A DNA stretch of 64,000 nucleotides. It comes from DASCNA01 sp036011305. GTDB taxonomy: Bacteria; Verrucomicrobiota; Lentisphaeria; Victivallales; GWF2-38-69. Positions 35,632-44,629 of the stretch are shown here, in pieces. Positions within the stretch are counted from its first letter, which is position 1. Every line of letters begins with the position of its first letter. Position numbers and translations under genes: made by a program. The stretch covers positions 1-64,000 of the forward strand of contig DASCNA010000270.1 in assembly GCA_036011305.1 (NCBI GenBank). Reading direction: 5' to 3'. Below the pieces are notes generated by a model that saw only the letters and a list, made by a program, of their open reading frames with translations, ran no database searches and had not been told where the DNA came from.

Positions 35632-36543
35632 TTATATTTTTCCAGCAGTGATCGTCTTTTTAAATGCTCCTTTGCTATATGCCAGCAGTAGGCCGCCTAA
35701 TATCACTATAATTGAACCTATTAAAGTAAAAGTATCAGGTATATGATTGAATAATATATAGCTTAATATTCCTGAAAATATAATTGTTGTATAAAGAAAA
35801 GGTGACAGAGATGTTGCATATTTGACATATTTGTAAGCATGTGTTCTGGCATTCTGACTGCTTATGCTCAGTATAGGCAGTATTAAAAACAGAATAGCTA
35901 TATTAGAATGGAAAATATTTGTAAACTGCATTTGGATTTTATCTATATTAAAAAATACCAGCATTGGTATAAATGATAAGACAGAAGCAATACCAAAAAC
36001 CCAACAGTTTATAACAAAAGGATTCTCTTTTTTTGCAGTACTGTGAAAAACAAGTTGAGAACATGCATTGAAAAAACCAGATAAAAGTCCAATCATCATC
36101 GCTGAGTCAAAAACATTACTGGTTGGTTTCATTATTAGTATGACTCCCATGAAACTTAATATTATACATATCCATATAGTTGGTTTAATTTTTTCCTTTA
36201 GTATAAACATTGATATTATAGGAATAAAAAGAGGCCCTGTAGCGAATAAAAGATTGCCCTGCAGAATGGTGTGATGAAGAAGATAGTAAAACATGCAATA
36301 CTGTGAACATACTATCAGAAAAGCTCTTAACAGATGCTTTTTAAATGTTGAGAACGAAATTTTAAATTTAATGCCAGATAACATAATCACACATGTTACT
36401 ATCAGAAAAGCTATAAAATATCTTAAAAATATAACTATCATTATATCGTAAACACCTAACAAGTCTTTAATAGATGCAAACATCAGAGATAACAGTAAAG
36501 TAGATATAAGCATATATGTTATTGCTATCTTATATTTATTCAT
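35632..36543 (-). CDS. EamA/DMT-superfamily transporter
   Basis: 303 residues with ten membrane helices in two EamA repeats (about 5-138 and 150-292; LLLSLMFASIKDLLG and SGFFNACSQLVFHS mark the repeat starts). The family exports amino acids, nucleosides or other metabolites, as in YdcZ/RhaT-like carriers. The cargo is unknown. It converges on the amine-export operon and may belong to the same metabolic theme, but there is no direct link. Confidence 0.9.
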   Translation of the reverse strand: MNKYKIAITYMLISTLLLSLMFASIKDLLGVYDIMIVIFLRYFIAFLIVTCVIMLSGIKFKISFSTFKKHLLRAFLIVCSQYCMFYYLLHHTILQGNLLFATGPLFIPIISMFILKEKIKPTIWICIILSFMGVILIMKPTSNVFDSAMMIGLLSGFFNACSQLVFHSTAKKENPFVINCWVFGIASVLSFIPMLVFFNIDKIQMQFTNIFHSNIAILFLILPILSISSQNARTHAYKYVKYATSLSPFLYTTIIFSGILSYILFNHIPDTFTLIGSIIVILGGLLLAYSKGAFKKTITAGKI

Positions 36544-37084
36544 AAACGTTCTCGCAATTAGTTATTGGTAGTAAATAAAATATAGTCACTGAACGGAAGA
36601 ATCTAATATTTCAACAGAGGAAAAGATAAAATATAGATTTTTTTGTAAGTTAAATTAACAACAATTAAAAATTACTACATACACACTGATGGAGATAGTT
36701 GTCTGTTGATATTTACTATGTTTGGTGGCGGCAGGTAAGAGATTCGAACTCCTATTTTTCTGTATAGACAGAAGTGTTACCCAAGGCACCGAAAAAACGA
36801 TTTGGCTATATTTAATAGCGCCAGGCCCTTGCCGGTATTTATTTCCGGTTACATTAACCTGCCAAGTTAATTTTAACTATAAAATTCAAAATTAACAGAT
36901 GTTTCTAACGATACTGTATGTTTTTTATATAGAGTTATATTTTCTCTTCATTTTTTTTAATTCTTCTCAATAACATGTTCAGAAATAACATTAAACTGGA
37001 TATAATTATTAGGTAAATAGTTTGTTTAGAATATGCTTAATATGAATTTAAATCATAGCAATTTATAAAAGAAAGAATTTTATA
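36544..37084. other. Long intergenic region holding the tRNA-like element
   Basis: The left part (36544-36722) is featureless AT-rich DNA. The structured element at 36726-36863 is listed separately. The right part (36864-37084) is AT-rich and should hold the promoter of the Cache-HAMP-PAS gene, for which no clear -35/-10 pair is visible. Confidence 0.4.
36726..36863 (-). ncRNA. tRNA-like RNA with a 65-nt insert (candidate)
   Basis: Read on the minus strand, GGCAGGT at 36863-36857 can pair perfectly with ACCTGCC at 36736-36730, followed by G and CCA (then a second CCA). Immediately before it is a good T-arm: AGGAG, TTCGAAT, CTCTT at 36753-36737. A D-arm-like hairpin with GGG in the loop is at 36789-36774 and a 6-bp hairpin with a four-base loop (36773-36758) stands where an anticodon arm would be. 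About 65 nt with further stems separate the acceptor 5' strand from the D-like arm. The anticodon loop is not a normal seven bases, so a working tRNA is doubtful. Alternatives are a tRNA mimic (such as YrlA-type Y RNA) or a decayed or rearranged tRNA gene. Confidence 0.5.
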
Positions 37085-38638
37085 ATGACAATATGGAAAA
37101 AATTATTCCTATCTTATATTTTCATAGCACTTTTCATAGGCCTTGCAGGATATTTTTCGATTAAAATATTAGAAAATTCATTGAAAAGCGCAATAGGTAA
37201 AAATGTAACTTTGCTTGCTGATGAAACATTGGATAAGATGATCAGAGAAATAACTCATAGAGTTGAAATTATACAGGATTATTCGGATAATATAGATGTA
37301 TTGCAGGCTGTAAATGCTTCTAATATCACATTCGGTAAACTTACAAATATCCCTGCGTATATAAGGAAGATTAACAGTAAATGGATAATGTCACCCAGCA
37401 TAACTGAATCTTATATATATGAGAAAATATCTAAAAATCATTTATCCAAAGAATTGATAAAATTGCAGAATTTTTATAAACATAAATATGGGTATCAGAT
37501 TTTTCCAGAGATTTTTGTTACTAATAAATATGGCGCAAATATAGCATTGACAGGGCCAACATCAGATTTTTATCAGGCAGATGAGTTGTTGTGGATGAAA
37601 GCCAAAAAAAATAAATTATATATAAGTGACGTTGCATTTGATGAAAGTGCCAAAGTTTACTCTTTATCTATCTGTCAAAGAATAGATGATGAGAAGGGTA
37701 ATTTTACAGGAGTAATTAAAGGAATTTTAAATATAAAGAGTATTATTAATATTATTAATGAAATTAAATTATCTTCAAAATATAAAACAATTAATATTCA
37801 GTGGCTTAGCAGAAACGGAAAGCTAATTTATAATACCGAAAAACATGAAACATTTATTGATAAATCTAAGCTTTTAAATGAAATACAAAAAACTGAGATA
37901 GCCAACCAAAGTATTATTACTGAATTAGAACACAATAAAATGCTCATACATTCTCATTCAAAAGGGACTGAAACTGTTAGGAATTTTAACTGGACTCTGA
38001 TAGTAACCTATAATATAAAAGAAGTTTATGCACCCGTAGTAAAATTAAGAAAATATATGACTATTATAATGATATGCATAACTTTTGCTGGAATTATCAT
38101 TGGTTTTATCATATCTGTTTCTATTTCAAAAAAAATCAGAAAACTTGCAAATGCTGCTGTGCTTATTGGCAAAGGAGATACAAATGTGCAAATAACAGGC
38201 AGTTTAGATGATGAACTTGGGATATTAACTGAAAAATTGAACATTATGAGTGATAATATTACTAAAACCCAAAATGAATTTATTTCTAAAATTGATTTCT
38301 ATGATAATATTATTAATTCCATTGCTCAATCAATAATAGTAATTACACCAGAATTTATAATTAGAACAGTTAACTCTACTACCTTAAAACTTTTAGAATA
38401 TAAAGAGGATGAACTGCTGGGTAAGAGTATAGATACCGTTTTATACGGAGATGATGAACAGTTTGAATATAAAGGTTTATTAAATTTTTTAAATAAAGAA
38501 ACTATCAATAAAAATATAAGCTACAAGACTAAAACCGGAGAAAAAATTTCAGTTAAGTTGACATGCTCTGCTATGAAAAATAAGACAGAGGATGAGATAA
38601 TCGGCATAATTTTTCTTGCTGAAAAGAAGAAACAATAA
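37085..38638 (+). CDS. Cache-HAMP-PAS sensor without an output domain
   Basis: 517 residues. There is a first helix (about 8-28), a periplasmic double-Cache-like sensing region (about 30-320), a second helix (about 325-345), a HAMP linker (about 346-400: ISKKIRKLANAAVLIGKG), then a PAS domain (about 415-515: DNIINSIAQSIIVITPEFIIRTV, EYKEDELLGKSI). It stops right after the PAS domain. No histidine-kinase, GGDEF or methyl-accepting module follows in any frame before the stop. It could pass its signal through PAS contact with a partner, or it has lost an output domain. The start has a weak ribosome site. Confidence 0.83.
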   Translation: MTIWKKLFLSYIFIALFIGLAGYFSIKILENSLKSAIGKNVTLLADETLDKMIREITHRVEIIQDYSDNIDVLQAVNASNITFGKLTNIPAYIRKINSKWIMSPSITESYIYEKISKNHLSKELIKLQNFYKHKYGYQIFPEIFVTNKYGANIALTGPTSDFYQADELLWMKAKKNKLYISDVAFDESAKVYSLSICQRIDDEKGNFTGVIKGILNIKSIINIINEIKLSSKYKTINIQWLSRNGKLIYNTEKHETFIDKSKLLNEIQKTEIANQSIITELEHNKMLIHSHSKGTETVRNFNWTLIVTYNIKEVYAPVVKLRKYMTIIMICITFAGIIIGFIISVSISKKIRKLANAAVLIGKGDTNVQITGSLDDELGILTEKLNIMSDNITKTQNEFISKIDFYDNIINSIAQSIIVITPEFIIRTVNSTTLKLLEYKEDELLGKSIDTVLYGDDEQFEYKGLLNFLNKETINKNISYKTKTGEKISVKLTCSAMKNKTEDEIIGIIFLAEKKKQ

Positions 38639-38740
38639 ATTGTCTGATTGTTTATGATCTATACTGACTTTCTGCTATTGATTATGATCGATTTAATATG
38701 TCTATTAAAAAGATTTAATGAATAAATGAAGGAATTAATT

Positions 38741-39148
38741 GTGAGCTACAGCAGATTTACTGACAAAGAAAAAGATATTTTATTTATTTTATGTATATCT
38801 TTTATACTTACATACCTGTTTTTTCTACTTAATAATCTTTGTATTGTATTCAATTTTATCTCTAATTCTGAAATATTTAGACAATCAATATTTTTTAGTA
38901 TATTTAATTATATTAGATGGCTGGAATTAATAGGATTATTTATCATTGCATTAAAGGGAACATATGTAAGCTACAAAAGATGTTTACCTAAAAAAACTCC
39001 ATTTCATGCAATTCCTCTTTTAATATGTTTTCTTGTTATATATAATCCTTTTTATGTTTTTACTTTTTCTTTATCCATCTGGATGATGATAAATGTATTT
39101 GCTATAATAGTAATTATTCTCGGACTGATAAAAGCTATGATGGTATAG
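38741..39148 (+). CDS. Four-helix membrane protein, paralogue B
   Basis: 135 residues from the GTG at 38741, favoured because AAGGAA lies 7 nt upstream and because the sister proteins also begin at this point (RFTxKE); an ATG at 38726 overlaps the ribosome site. Four membrane segments resemble paralogues A and C: KEK at the start, WLELIGLFIIALKGTYVSYK in helix 2, and NPFYVF before helix 4. The role is unknown. It is followed 16 nt later by a secreted protein gene, so the two are probably one operon. Confidence 0.6.
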   Translation: MSYSRFTDKEKDILFILCISFILTYLFFLLNNLCIVFNFISNSEIFRQSIFFSIFNYIRWLELIGLFIIALKGTYVSYKRCLPKKTPFHAIPLLICFLVIYNPFYVFTFSLSIWMMINVFAIIVIILGLIKAMMV

Positions 39149-39164
39149 AAAAGGAAATAATTAA

Positions 39165-39647
39165 ATGAAAAAGTTAATTTTAACAATAGTTTTTATATTT
39201 GGATTAGCAGGAATGCTTTTTGCTTTAGGTATTACAGATGCTGATTTTGCCTATCGGGATTTTATGAATGGAAAATATACAGATTCAATTAGTGAAAATG
39301 CAACATTTAATATAAGAATTATAGCAAATAGAACTGAACAATTGCGGGAGCTGAACAAGGTAAAAGATTATCAGGCGAATATAACTCAACTTAAAGGAGT
39401 TTTTCCAGTAAGAACTTTTGACTTCAAGCCAGGCCAAAAAGTAAGTATGAGCTTTTCTTCTAAAGATGTCCAAGGTGATTTTTTTGCGGCAATAGTTAAT
39501 ATGCAAACAAATAAACTGGTAAAAACTTTTAAGAAAAATCAAAAATATAACTTGGAATTGAAATTTAATAAACAAGAAAAATACTGTCTTGTTCTTGTTG
39601 GTTATAATGCCAAGGCTGACTATTCTGTCAGTTGGAATATAGAATGA
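39165..39647 (+). CDS. Secreted protein of unknown function
   Basis: 160 residues with a signal peptide (about 1-20, MKKLILTIVFIFGLAGMLFA). The rest looks like a single beta-sandwich-like domain (for example FDFKPGQKVSMSFSS, KYCLVLVGYNAKADYSVSW). AAGGAAATAATTAA precedes the ATG. It follows the four-helix protein B gene closely and may be its partner in the envelope. No family is recognised. Confidence 0.65.
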   Translation: MKKLILTIVFIFGLAGMLFALGITDADFAYRDFMNGKYTDSISENATFNIRIIANRTEQLRELNKVKDYQANITQLKGVFPVRTFDFKPGQKVSMSFSSKDVQGDFFAAIVNMQTNKLVKTFKKNQKYNLELKFNKQEKYCLVLVGYNAKADYSVSWNIE

Positions 39648-39778
39648 TATTCTATTAACTTATAATTATAGTATATTATGAACCTTCTAATTATTTAATA
39701 ATTTTACATATTACCTATACCTAATAATAGCAATAGGCAATAATCCAGTAATAGTTTTAATATAATAGAGTCTTACAG

Positions 39779-40360
39779 TTAACTTAACAGCTTTGCAAGC
39801 GTTTCACTGTATAATTTGACAGCGAGTTTTATTGAATTATTAGGGCGAATATCTGATTTGGGGCCGCTTATATGAATTATGCCACTTGGTGACACTCCTG
39901 TTTCAAATTGTACCGGTACTGGAACTGGAATAGGGTTCATACCAAAATTAAGAGCAAAATTTATAAAAGACTGGGCACAGTGTGATCCTCCGCTCTCACC
40001 TACACTTGCACTTGTAAAGCATGCAAATTTTTTATTCCATAGTCTGTTTTCAGGCCAGTAAATTGCCAATGAATCATGAAATGCGTGCATTTCAGCAGAG
40101 AAATTCGCAAAATAGGTAGGACTTCCAAAGACAAGCAGATCTGCATCTAGTACTATTTCAGGAGTGGCTACCTGTATTTCGACAATGGATTTATAAAACT
40201 CTTTATTCGATTCCTGTACTGTAGACCAATGTTCAAGGTCTTCATCTTTTACCCTGTATAATTCTGTTTGAATATTATTATTGTTTAATGCTTTATGGAA
40301 TTCTTTTGCTATCAAAAAACAATTTCCGCCTACGCTATGGAAAACAACAACAGCTTTCAT
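39779..40360 (-). CDS. Flavodoxin-like/WrbA-type NAD(P)H oxidoreductase
   Basis: 193 residues of the flavodoxin fold. HSVGGNCFLIAKEFHKAL is the phosphate loop of the FMN site, LVFGSPTYFANFSAEMHAF and CFTSASVGESGGSH are the second and third FMN loops, all in WrbA-like order. It should use FMN to reduce quinones or act as an electron carrier. It is a single gene. The start at 40360 is the first ATG of the frame. Confidence 0.88.
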   Translation of the reverse strand: MKAVVVFHSVGGNCFLIAKEFHKALNNNNIQTELYRVKDEDLEHWSTVQESNKEFYKSIVEIQVATPEIVLDADLLVFGSPTYFANFSAEMHAFHDSLAIYWPENRLWNKKFACFTSASVGESGGSHCAQSFINFALNFGMNPIPVPVPVQFETGVSPSGIIHISGPKSDIRPNNSIKLAVKLYSETLAKLLS

Positions 40361-40466
40361 AATTTATCCTTGCAATATCTAGGTTTGTAAAAAATTATAA
40401 ATTAGAGAAAAATACAAAACATATAAAAATATGACATAAAATATTAATTGCTACATCACTATGAAC

Positions 40467-41303
40467 TTATTTCTTGCTTTTCGGATAATAATAAAAACAA
40501 AGATATATGAGAATAAAAAAAATTATAATCATTACTATTAACCAGGAAGACAGCATAATGTTTCCATACGTTAAAAAAGGCAGTAGAATTATCAATAATA
40601 TAATAAAAAACAATGTATGGCAAAATCTTTTTTTTCTAAAAGTATATTGAATCATAATAATGAAGCATATGCAGTTTATTATTTTACAATAAAAAAAGTA
40701 GTGATGAATATTTGAATATGAATAAAACATTAATAAGCTCATAGGATAAATAGAGAACAGAGTAATTATTATCAGCACAAAAAATGGATATTTTTCAGTA
40801 ATTTTAGGTAGCTCTTTTTCTAATGAAGTATTTTTTTTTTTATCCTGAATATCAATGTTGATTTTTTGGGATGCATTGTGATTATATCTCTCAAATATTA
40901 TTGTTATAAGAAATGAGATCATAAGGCCTAAGCCTAAAATGTCAGATATAGTTCTACATGTGAAAGATATATGCTTATCTACAATTGGATAATCCCATAT
41001 TAAATAGATAATAATGAGAACCAAAGAAGTAGTATAAAATTTATTGCCTAGCTGCTTTTTATATCCTTTATAAATACCTATGAGAGTAATGAAAAACAAA
41101 CCAATTAATAATATCCAGTGAAAGATCCATGTATAATAAATAGCATTTGGAATATCAAAATCCGAGGTACTGATATACTTTATTGCAACAAAACCATGAA
41201 AGCCACCACTGAAGTAATCATGAACAACATCACCCATAAAAAACAAAATACATAAAATTGAAATAATAAAAATAAAAATATATTCTTTTCTTGTAAATCT
41301 CAT
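40467..41303 (-). CDS. Multi-helix membrane protein, paralogue C (two-repeat form)
   Basis: 278 residues with eight or so membrane segments. Residues 1-140 match paralogues A and B (MRFTRKEYIFIFIISIL, WILLIGLFFITLIGIYKGYK, IWDYPIV). After a lysine-rich linker, residues about 170-275 hold another four helices with weaker similarity. This suggests an internal duplication of the four-helix unit. No function is recognised. There is no close operon partner. Confidence 0.55.
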   Translation of the reverse strand: MRFTRKEYIFIFIISILCILFFMGDVVHDYFSGGFHGFVAIKYISTSDFDIPNAIYYTWIFHWILLIGLFFITLIGIYKGYKKQLGNKFYTTSLVLIIIYLIWDYPIVDKHISFTCRTISDILGLGLMISFLITIIFERYNHNASQKINIDIQDKKKNTSLEKELPKITEKYPFFVLIIITLFSIYPMSLLMFYSYSNIHHYFFYCKIINCICFIIMIQYTFRKKRFCHTLFFIILLIILLPFLTYGNIMLSSWLIVMIIIFFILIYLCFYYYPKSKK

Positions 41304-41480
41304 GTATTAGTTGCTTTAAATAAGAATTTTAATTTTACCAACATGCCTCATAATGACCTTTATCTATCGATCATTATATATAAAGTTGCCGATTTTTCAA
41401 AGATTTATAATTTCTCTTTTTCCAAATGATTTGATATAGAAAATTTCTGAAAATTAATTTTTTGGGATATGTTTTAAGAT

Positions 41481-41513
41481 TAAAAAACAAAACCTCTTAC
41501 GTTTTGTAAGAGG
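41481..41513 (-). terminator. Terminator after the 41524-42363 gene
   Basis: A perfect 8-bp stem (arms 41493-41500 and 41506-41513, five-base loop) is followed on the minus strand by a T-rich run. It lies 10 nt past the stop of the secreted-protein gene. Confidence 0.85.
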
Positions 41514-41523
41514 CTTGTTCTAT

Positions 41524-42363
41524 TTATCTTTCCCATGTATAGAAGTAAATATACAATTTGCCAGGACTTGGCCCTACTGTTTTTAATACTTTAAAAGCTG
41601 AATAACGGCCCTGATTCGTTTTGACTGCTACCCAACTGTTTTTAGGAATGGCGTTGATTAAAATTCTGTTATTTGATAAATTAGAAGCTTTACACTGTGC
41701 AAGCGAGGGCATTCCTCTGAGTTGTCCGAGCAGAGCTATTTTTGCACCATTTCGGGGAGTTAAATATCTTAATCTGGCTGTTTCAGCCCTAAACCAGATA
41801 TCAGCACCTACCTGTGTTTTTCTCCCAGAATCCAGATCAAAAAGATGCGTTTGAGGTATAACTAATCTACCTTTCTTATGAAACTTGTATTCGGGGTTTG
41901 TAACAGCGCGACTACTGCTACTTTCTGAGTTGTTTTCTGTACTGTTGGTTCTCTGCTCATATGTCCTTTTACTCCAGACTTTCTTATAGGGAAAGTATTC
42001 CTTTAAAAAAACTATATCAGAAGTATAAAGTATAAATGCAAGCTGGTTGGAGGTAAAAGATGCCGGAGAACTCCCGGTTGTCAGCAGAGTTATTCTGGCA
42101 GTTCCTGTTCTTCCGGTCACTTTTTTAGGTCTGAACCCAAAATATCGCAAATCTTTTCCGTCTTTTGCCGCTTTGACTCCTACATAAACATTGCTTCCAA
42201 AGTTTCCTGAATACGAGTAGTTAACATCAATGATTAATTCCCATGACTTGGCAGAAACAATGCGGTAATTGATTATATTGCTGGCAATAGCAGCAGGTGA
42301 AATTAATACAAAGGCTACTAAAATACTTAAAATCAAGCAGTTTTTTGAGATTGTATGCTTCAT
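41524..42363 (-). CDS. Secreted protein with a C-terminal SH3-like region
   Basis: 279 residues. A signal peptide covers about 1-28. The first half is a beta-rich domain (LIIDVNYSYSGNFGSNVYVGVK). The last 75 residues (TPRNGAKIALLGQLRG to YIYFYTWER) read like a bacterial SH3-type barrel. A serine-rich linker lies between. GGAGG precedes the ATG at 42363. It may be an envelope or peptidoglycan-associated protein. No family is assigned. Confidence 0.6.
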   Translation of the reverse strand: MKHTISKNCLILSILVAFVLISPAAIASNIINYRIVSAKSWELIIDVNYSYSGNFGSNVYVGVKAAKDGKDLRYFGFRPKKVTGRTGTARITLLTTGSSPASFTSNQLAFILYTSDIVFLKEYFPYKKVWSKRTYEQRTNSTENNSESSSSRAVTNPEYKFHKKGRLVIPQTHLFDLDSGRKTQVGADIWFRAETARLRYLTPRNGAKIALLGQLRGMPSLAQCKASNLSNNRILINAIPKNSWVAVKTNQGRYSAFKVLKTVGPSPGKLYIYFYTWER

Positions 42364-42708
42364 TTATACCTCCATTTAAATTCATTCACAAAACTGAGTT
42401 ATGAAACGTAAATAAATTAATTGATTCTTTACTTCATCTCACAGCGGTTTTCTGCATCATAAAATTTGATAAAGATTATTTCATCCTTATCAAATAATTC
42501 AGATTGATATATAAACTGAATTGCAAAGAACTAAATTTTATATTTACAAAGAAAATTATATCAAATAAAAATTAACTGTCAAAGTATAATATTAATATCA
42601 CAATAAATATAAGAGGAAGCATTTTTTGATTTATTCTTGACGATTCAGTGATACTTACTTAATATCTTAATAAGGTTTGATATTTTTATTTTAGTGAAAG
42701 GGTTATTG
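42364..42708. other. Divergent intergenic region
   Basis: It has no credible ORF. It should contain the promoter of the secreted-protein gene on the minus strand. A good plus-strand promoter for the GH18 gene is at 42637-42665 (listed separately). Nothing else stands out. Confidence 0.5.
42637..42665 (+). promoter_or_regulatory. Probable sigma-70 promoter of the GH18 gene
   Basis: TTGACG at 42637-42642 and TAATAT at 42660-42665 are separated by exactly 17 nt and lie about 45 nt before the start codon at 42709. Confidence 0.65.
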
Positions 42709-43602
42709 ATGAAAAGATTACTATTTATACTACTGTTCTTCTTAACGTTTACTGCAACTGTCTTTAAAGTATCTGCACAAGATGCAAAAGTAATAATCCC
42801 TCAACCTCTGGTAGGACAATTTTATCCTATTTATAATGACTGGCTGGTTCCTACAAATGAAGTACCATTTAAGGATATCAATTTTATTTTTATAGCCTTT
42901 GCCCATGTCTACAGCAATAATGAAAAACCTGCATCTATTATACTGTCATATGAGAATGCAAGAAAAGAAAAGACAAAATTAACAGCTGGTGACTTTGACT
43001 CTGACAGAATCAGAAAACTTATTTCAGTAGCTAAAAAAGCCAATCCCAACATGAAATTTCTCATCTCTATGGGGTGGAATACAGATGGTAAAGACTGGAA
43101 ACTTATTATAGATGATTATGACAGCGGGGTTAACTCGTTCCCTCAGTCTGTCCTTGAATTTCTGGTTAATAATAACTTAGATGGATTCGATATAGACTAT
43201 GAGAGTATACCTAAGCAGGTAACTTCAGAGAAACTCACAGAAATCCTAAAAGAAGTCTATGAATTATTACATCAACCCGGCAAGAAGCAGTATATACTGT
43301 CAATAACACCTGCAGAAACAGGTTCTCTTACAGAAACAAACTTAGCTTTATTTGATATAGTAAATCCTCAAACATATGCTAGCTGGGTAAAAATTGATCA
43401 ATATACTAAACTTAATGTGCCTACAGATAAAATATCTTATGGTATCTGCACTGATCCAAATTATAATCCTAATGTCAAAGATGCTATAGCTAAATATAAG
43501 AATGATCAATTAAGAGGTATATTTAATTGGTCGATGCAATCAGATCAACAAAATTATGATTTTAAAATAACTGAGGAAATGAGTGCCATTTTGAAAAAAT
43601 AA
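42709..43602 (+). CDS. Secreted GH18-family glycosidase (chitinase-like)
   Basis: 297 residues from the ATG at 42709, chosen because AAAGGG lies just before it; an upstream GTG at 42694 would overlap that site. A signal peptide (about 1-24) leads a single GH18 barrel. The catalytic motif LDGFDIDYE has Asp161, Asp163 and the proton-donor Glu165, intact. FLISMGWN and the last strand GIFNWSMQSD are further family marks. The enzyme should hydrolyse beta-1,4-linked N-acetylhexosamine polymers outside the cytoplasm. It is smaller than multi-domain chitinases and has no carbohydrate-binding module. Confidence 0.88.
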   Translation: MKRLLFILLFFLTFTATVFKVSAQDAKVIIPQPLVGQFYPIYNDWLVPTNEVPFKDINFIFIAFAHVYSNNEKPASIILSYENARKEKTKLTAGDFDSDRIRKLISVAKKANPNMKFLISMGWNTDGKDWKLIIDDYDSGVNSFPQSVLEFLVNNNLDGFDIDYESIPKQVTSEKLTEILKEVYELLHQPGKKQYILSITPAETGSLTETNLALFDIVNPQTYASWVKIDQYTKLNVPTDKISYGICTDPNYNPNVKDAIAKYKNDQLRGIFNWSMQSDQQNYDFKITEEMSAILKK

Positions 43603-43728
43603 ACTAGAATGAGCAGGGAAGTGGTAATATCTAAAATACCTAATATTTCGACAGTTACTCATGAAATATAGAGGATACTTGTAAAGTGGTTTAAAATTAC
43701 TATTACTTTTAAATAATCTAAATCAATT

Positions 43729-44163
43729 TTAGATCAATGATTTTTTAAATGCCTTATAATGGTCAGATTTGTAGCCTAATGATTCATAAAATCTATGGGC
43801 ATTTACTCTATCATGATCTGTTATTAACATGATATAAGAGCAATTTAATTCCATTGCTTTTTTCTCTATTGCTTTCATCAGTGCACGCCCAATACCATTT
43901 CGGCGATAATTATTACTGACTACTACGTCTTCTATGACCATAAATGATTTACACTGACCGAACAGCATTTGACAGGTTACTCCCAATAATGTTCCTATCA
44001 GATTTCCTTCTATTTTTGCTCCCAATATTATTTGATTTGGATTACGACGTATATGCACTAAAGCATCTTTCATCTTTTCTATGGACTGTTCATTAGGTTG
44101 AAGCTGTTGATAAAGACCCGCCAATTCGGCAAGGTCTTTATCATTAATAGTAGTAATTTTCAT
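43729..44163 (-). CDS. GNAT-family N-acetyltransferase
   Basis: 144 residues from the ATG at 44163; a TTG at 44175 in frame lies directly after the cupin stop. VVSNNYRRNGIGRALMKAIEK is the acetyl-CoA loop at about 86-102 and AHRFYESLGYKSD the usual last strand. It follows the cupin gene with no gap, so they are co-transcribed and perhaps act on the same small molecule. Confidence 0.88.
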   Translation of the reverse strand: MKITTINDKDLAELAGLYQQLQPNEQSIEKMKDALVHIRRNPNQIILGAKIEGNLIGTLLGVTCQMLFGQCKSFMVIEDVVVSNNYRRNGIGRALMKAIEKKAMELNCSYIMLITDHDRVNAHRFYESLGYKSDHYKAFKKSLI

Positions 44164-44175
44164 TAGCTCAGTCAA

Positions 44176-44493
44176 TTATGACCTAATCATTGTAAGTAGC
44201 ATTTTAAACCTTTCTATAGCTTTTACTGCATGAGGTTCATTTGCCGGCATGACAATCATCCTGCCTGCTTCTATGATATTAGATTTGCCTGAAATAGTGA
44301 TTTCAGCTTTACCATCCAGAACATAGACCATAGCATCAAAAGGAGCTGTATGTTCACTTAATGCTTGATCCTTACCAAATGCAAAGAGTGTTACAGTTCC
44401 AGTTTTCTTTTCGATTAAAGTTCTACTGACAACTGAACCATCCTGATAAGAGACTAAATCATTTACTATTTCAGGTTTTGCATCATTATTCAT
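44176..44493 (-). CDS. Cupin-domain protein
   Basis: 105 residues with a compact cupin barrel. The metal-site motif reads LSEHTAPFDAMVYVLDGKAEITIS, and ANEPHAVKAIERFKMLL gives the second motif histidine. It is the short dsRNA-free type used as a small-molecule oxygenase, isomerase or sensor. A strong GGAGG site precedes the ATG. It leads a unit with a GNAT gene. Confidence 0.85.
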   Translation of the reverse strand: MNNDAKPEIVNDLVSYQDGSVVSRTLIEKKTGTVTLFAFGKDQALSEHTAPFDAMVYVLDGKAEITISGKSNIIEAGRMIVMPANEPHAVKAIERFKMLLTMIRS

Positions 44494-44629
44494 TATAAAT
44501 CCTCCAATTCAGCATCATTTAAATTTGAATATTAAGTCGACAATTCAATTACTATTAGTCCGTAGAGTAAAAAAGTAAAATCATTGTGCTGTTAATCAGA
44601 GGGATTATTGCTTTTAATCTGATAATGAT

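Noticed and set aside
36723..36753. A phage or island attachment site at the tRNA-like 3' end
   Set aside because: No integrase, no second copy of the sequence and no mobile genes are seen in the window.
36723..36863. A normal functional tRNA or the end of tmRNA
   Set aside because: The anticodon loop is abnormal and 65 extra nt separate acceptor and D arm; no GC-rich tmRNA 5' half with the usual start is found within 400 nt.
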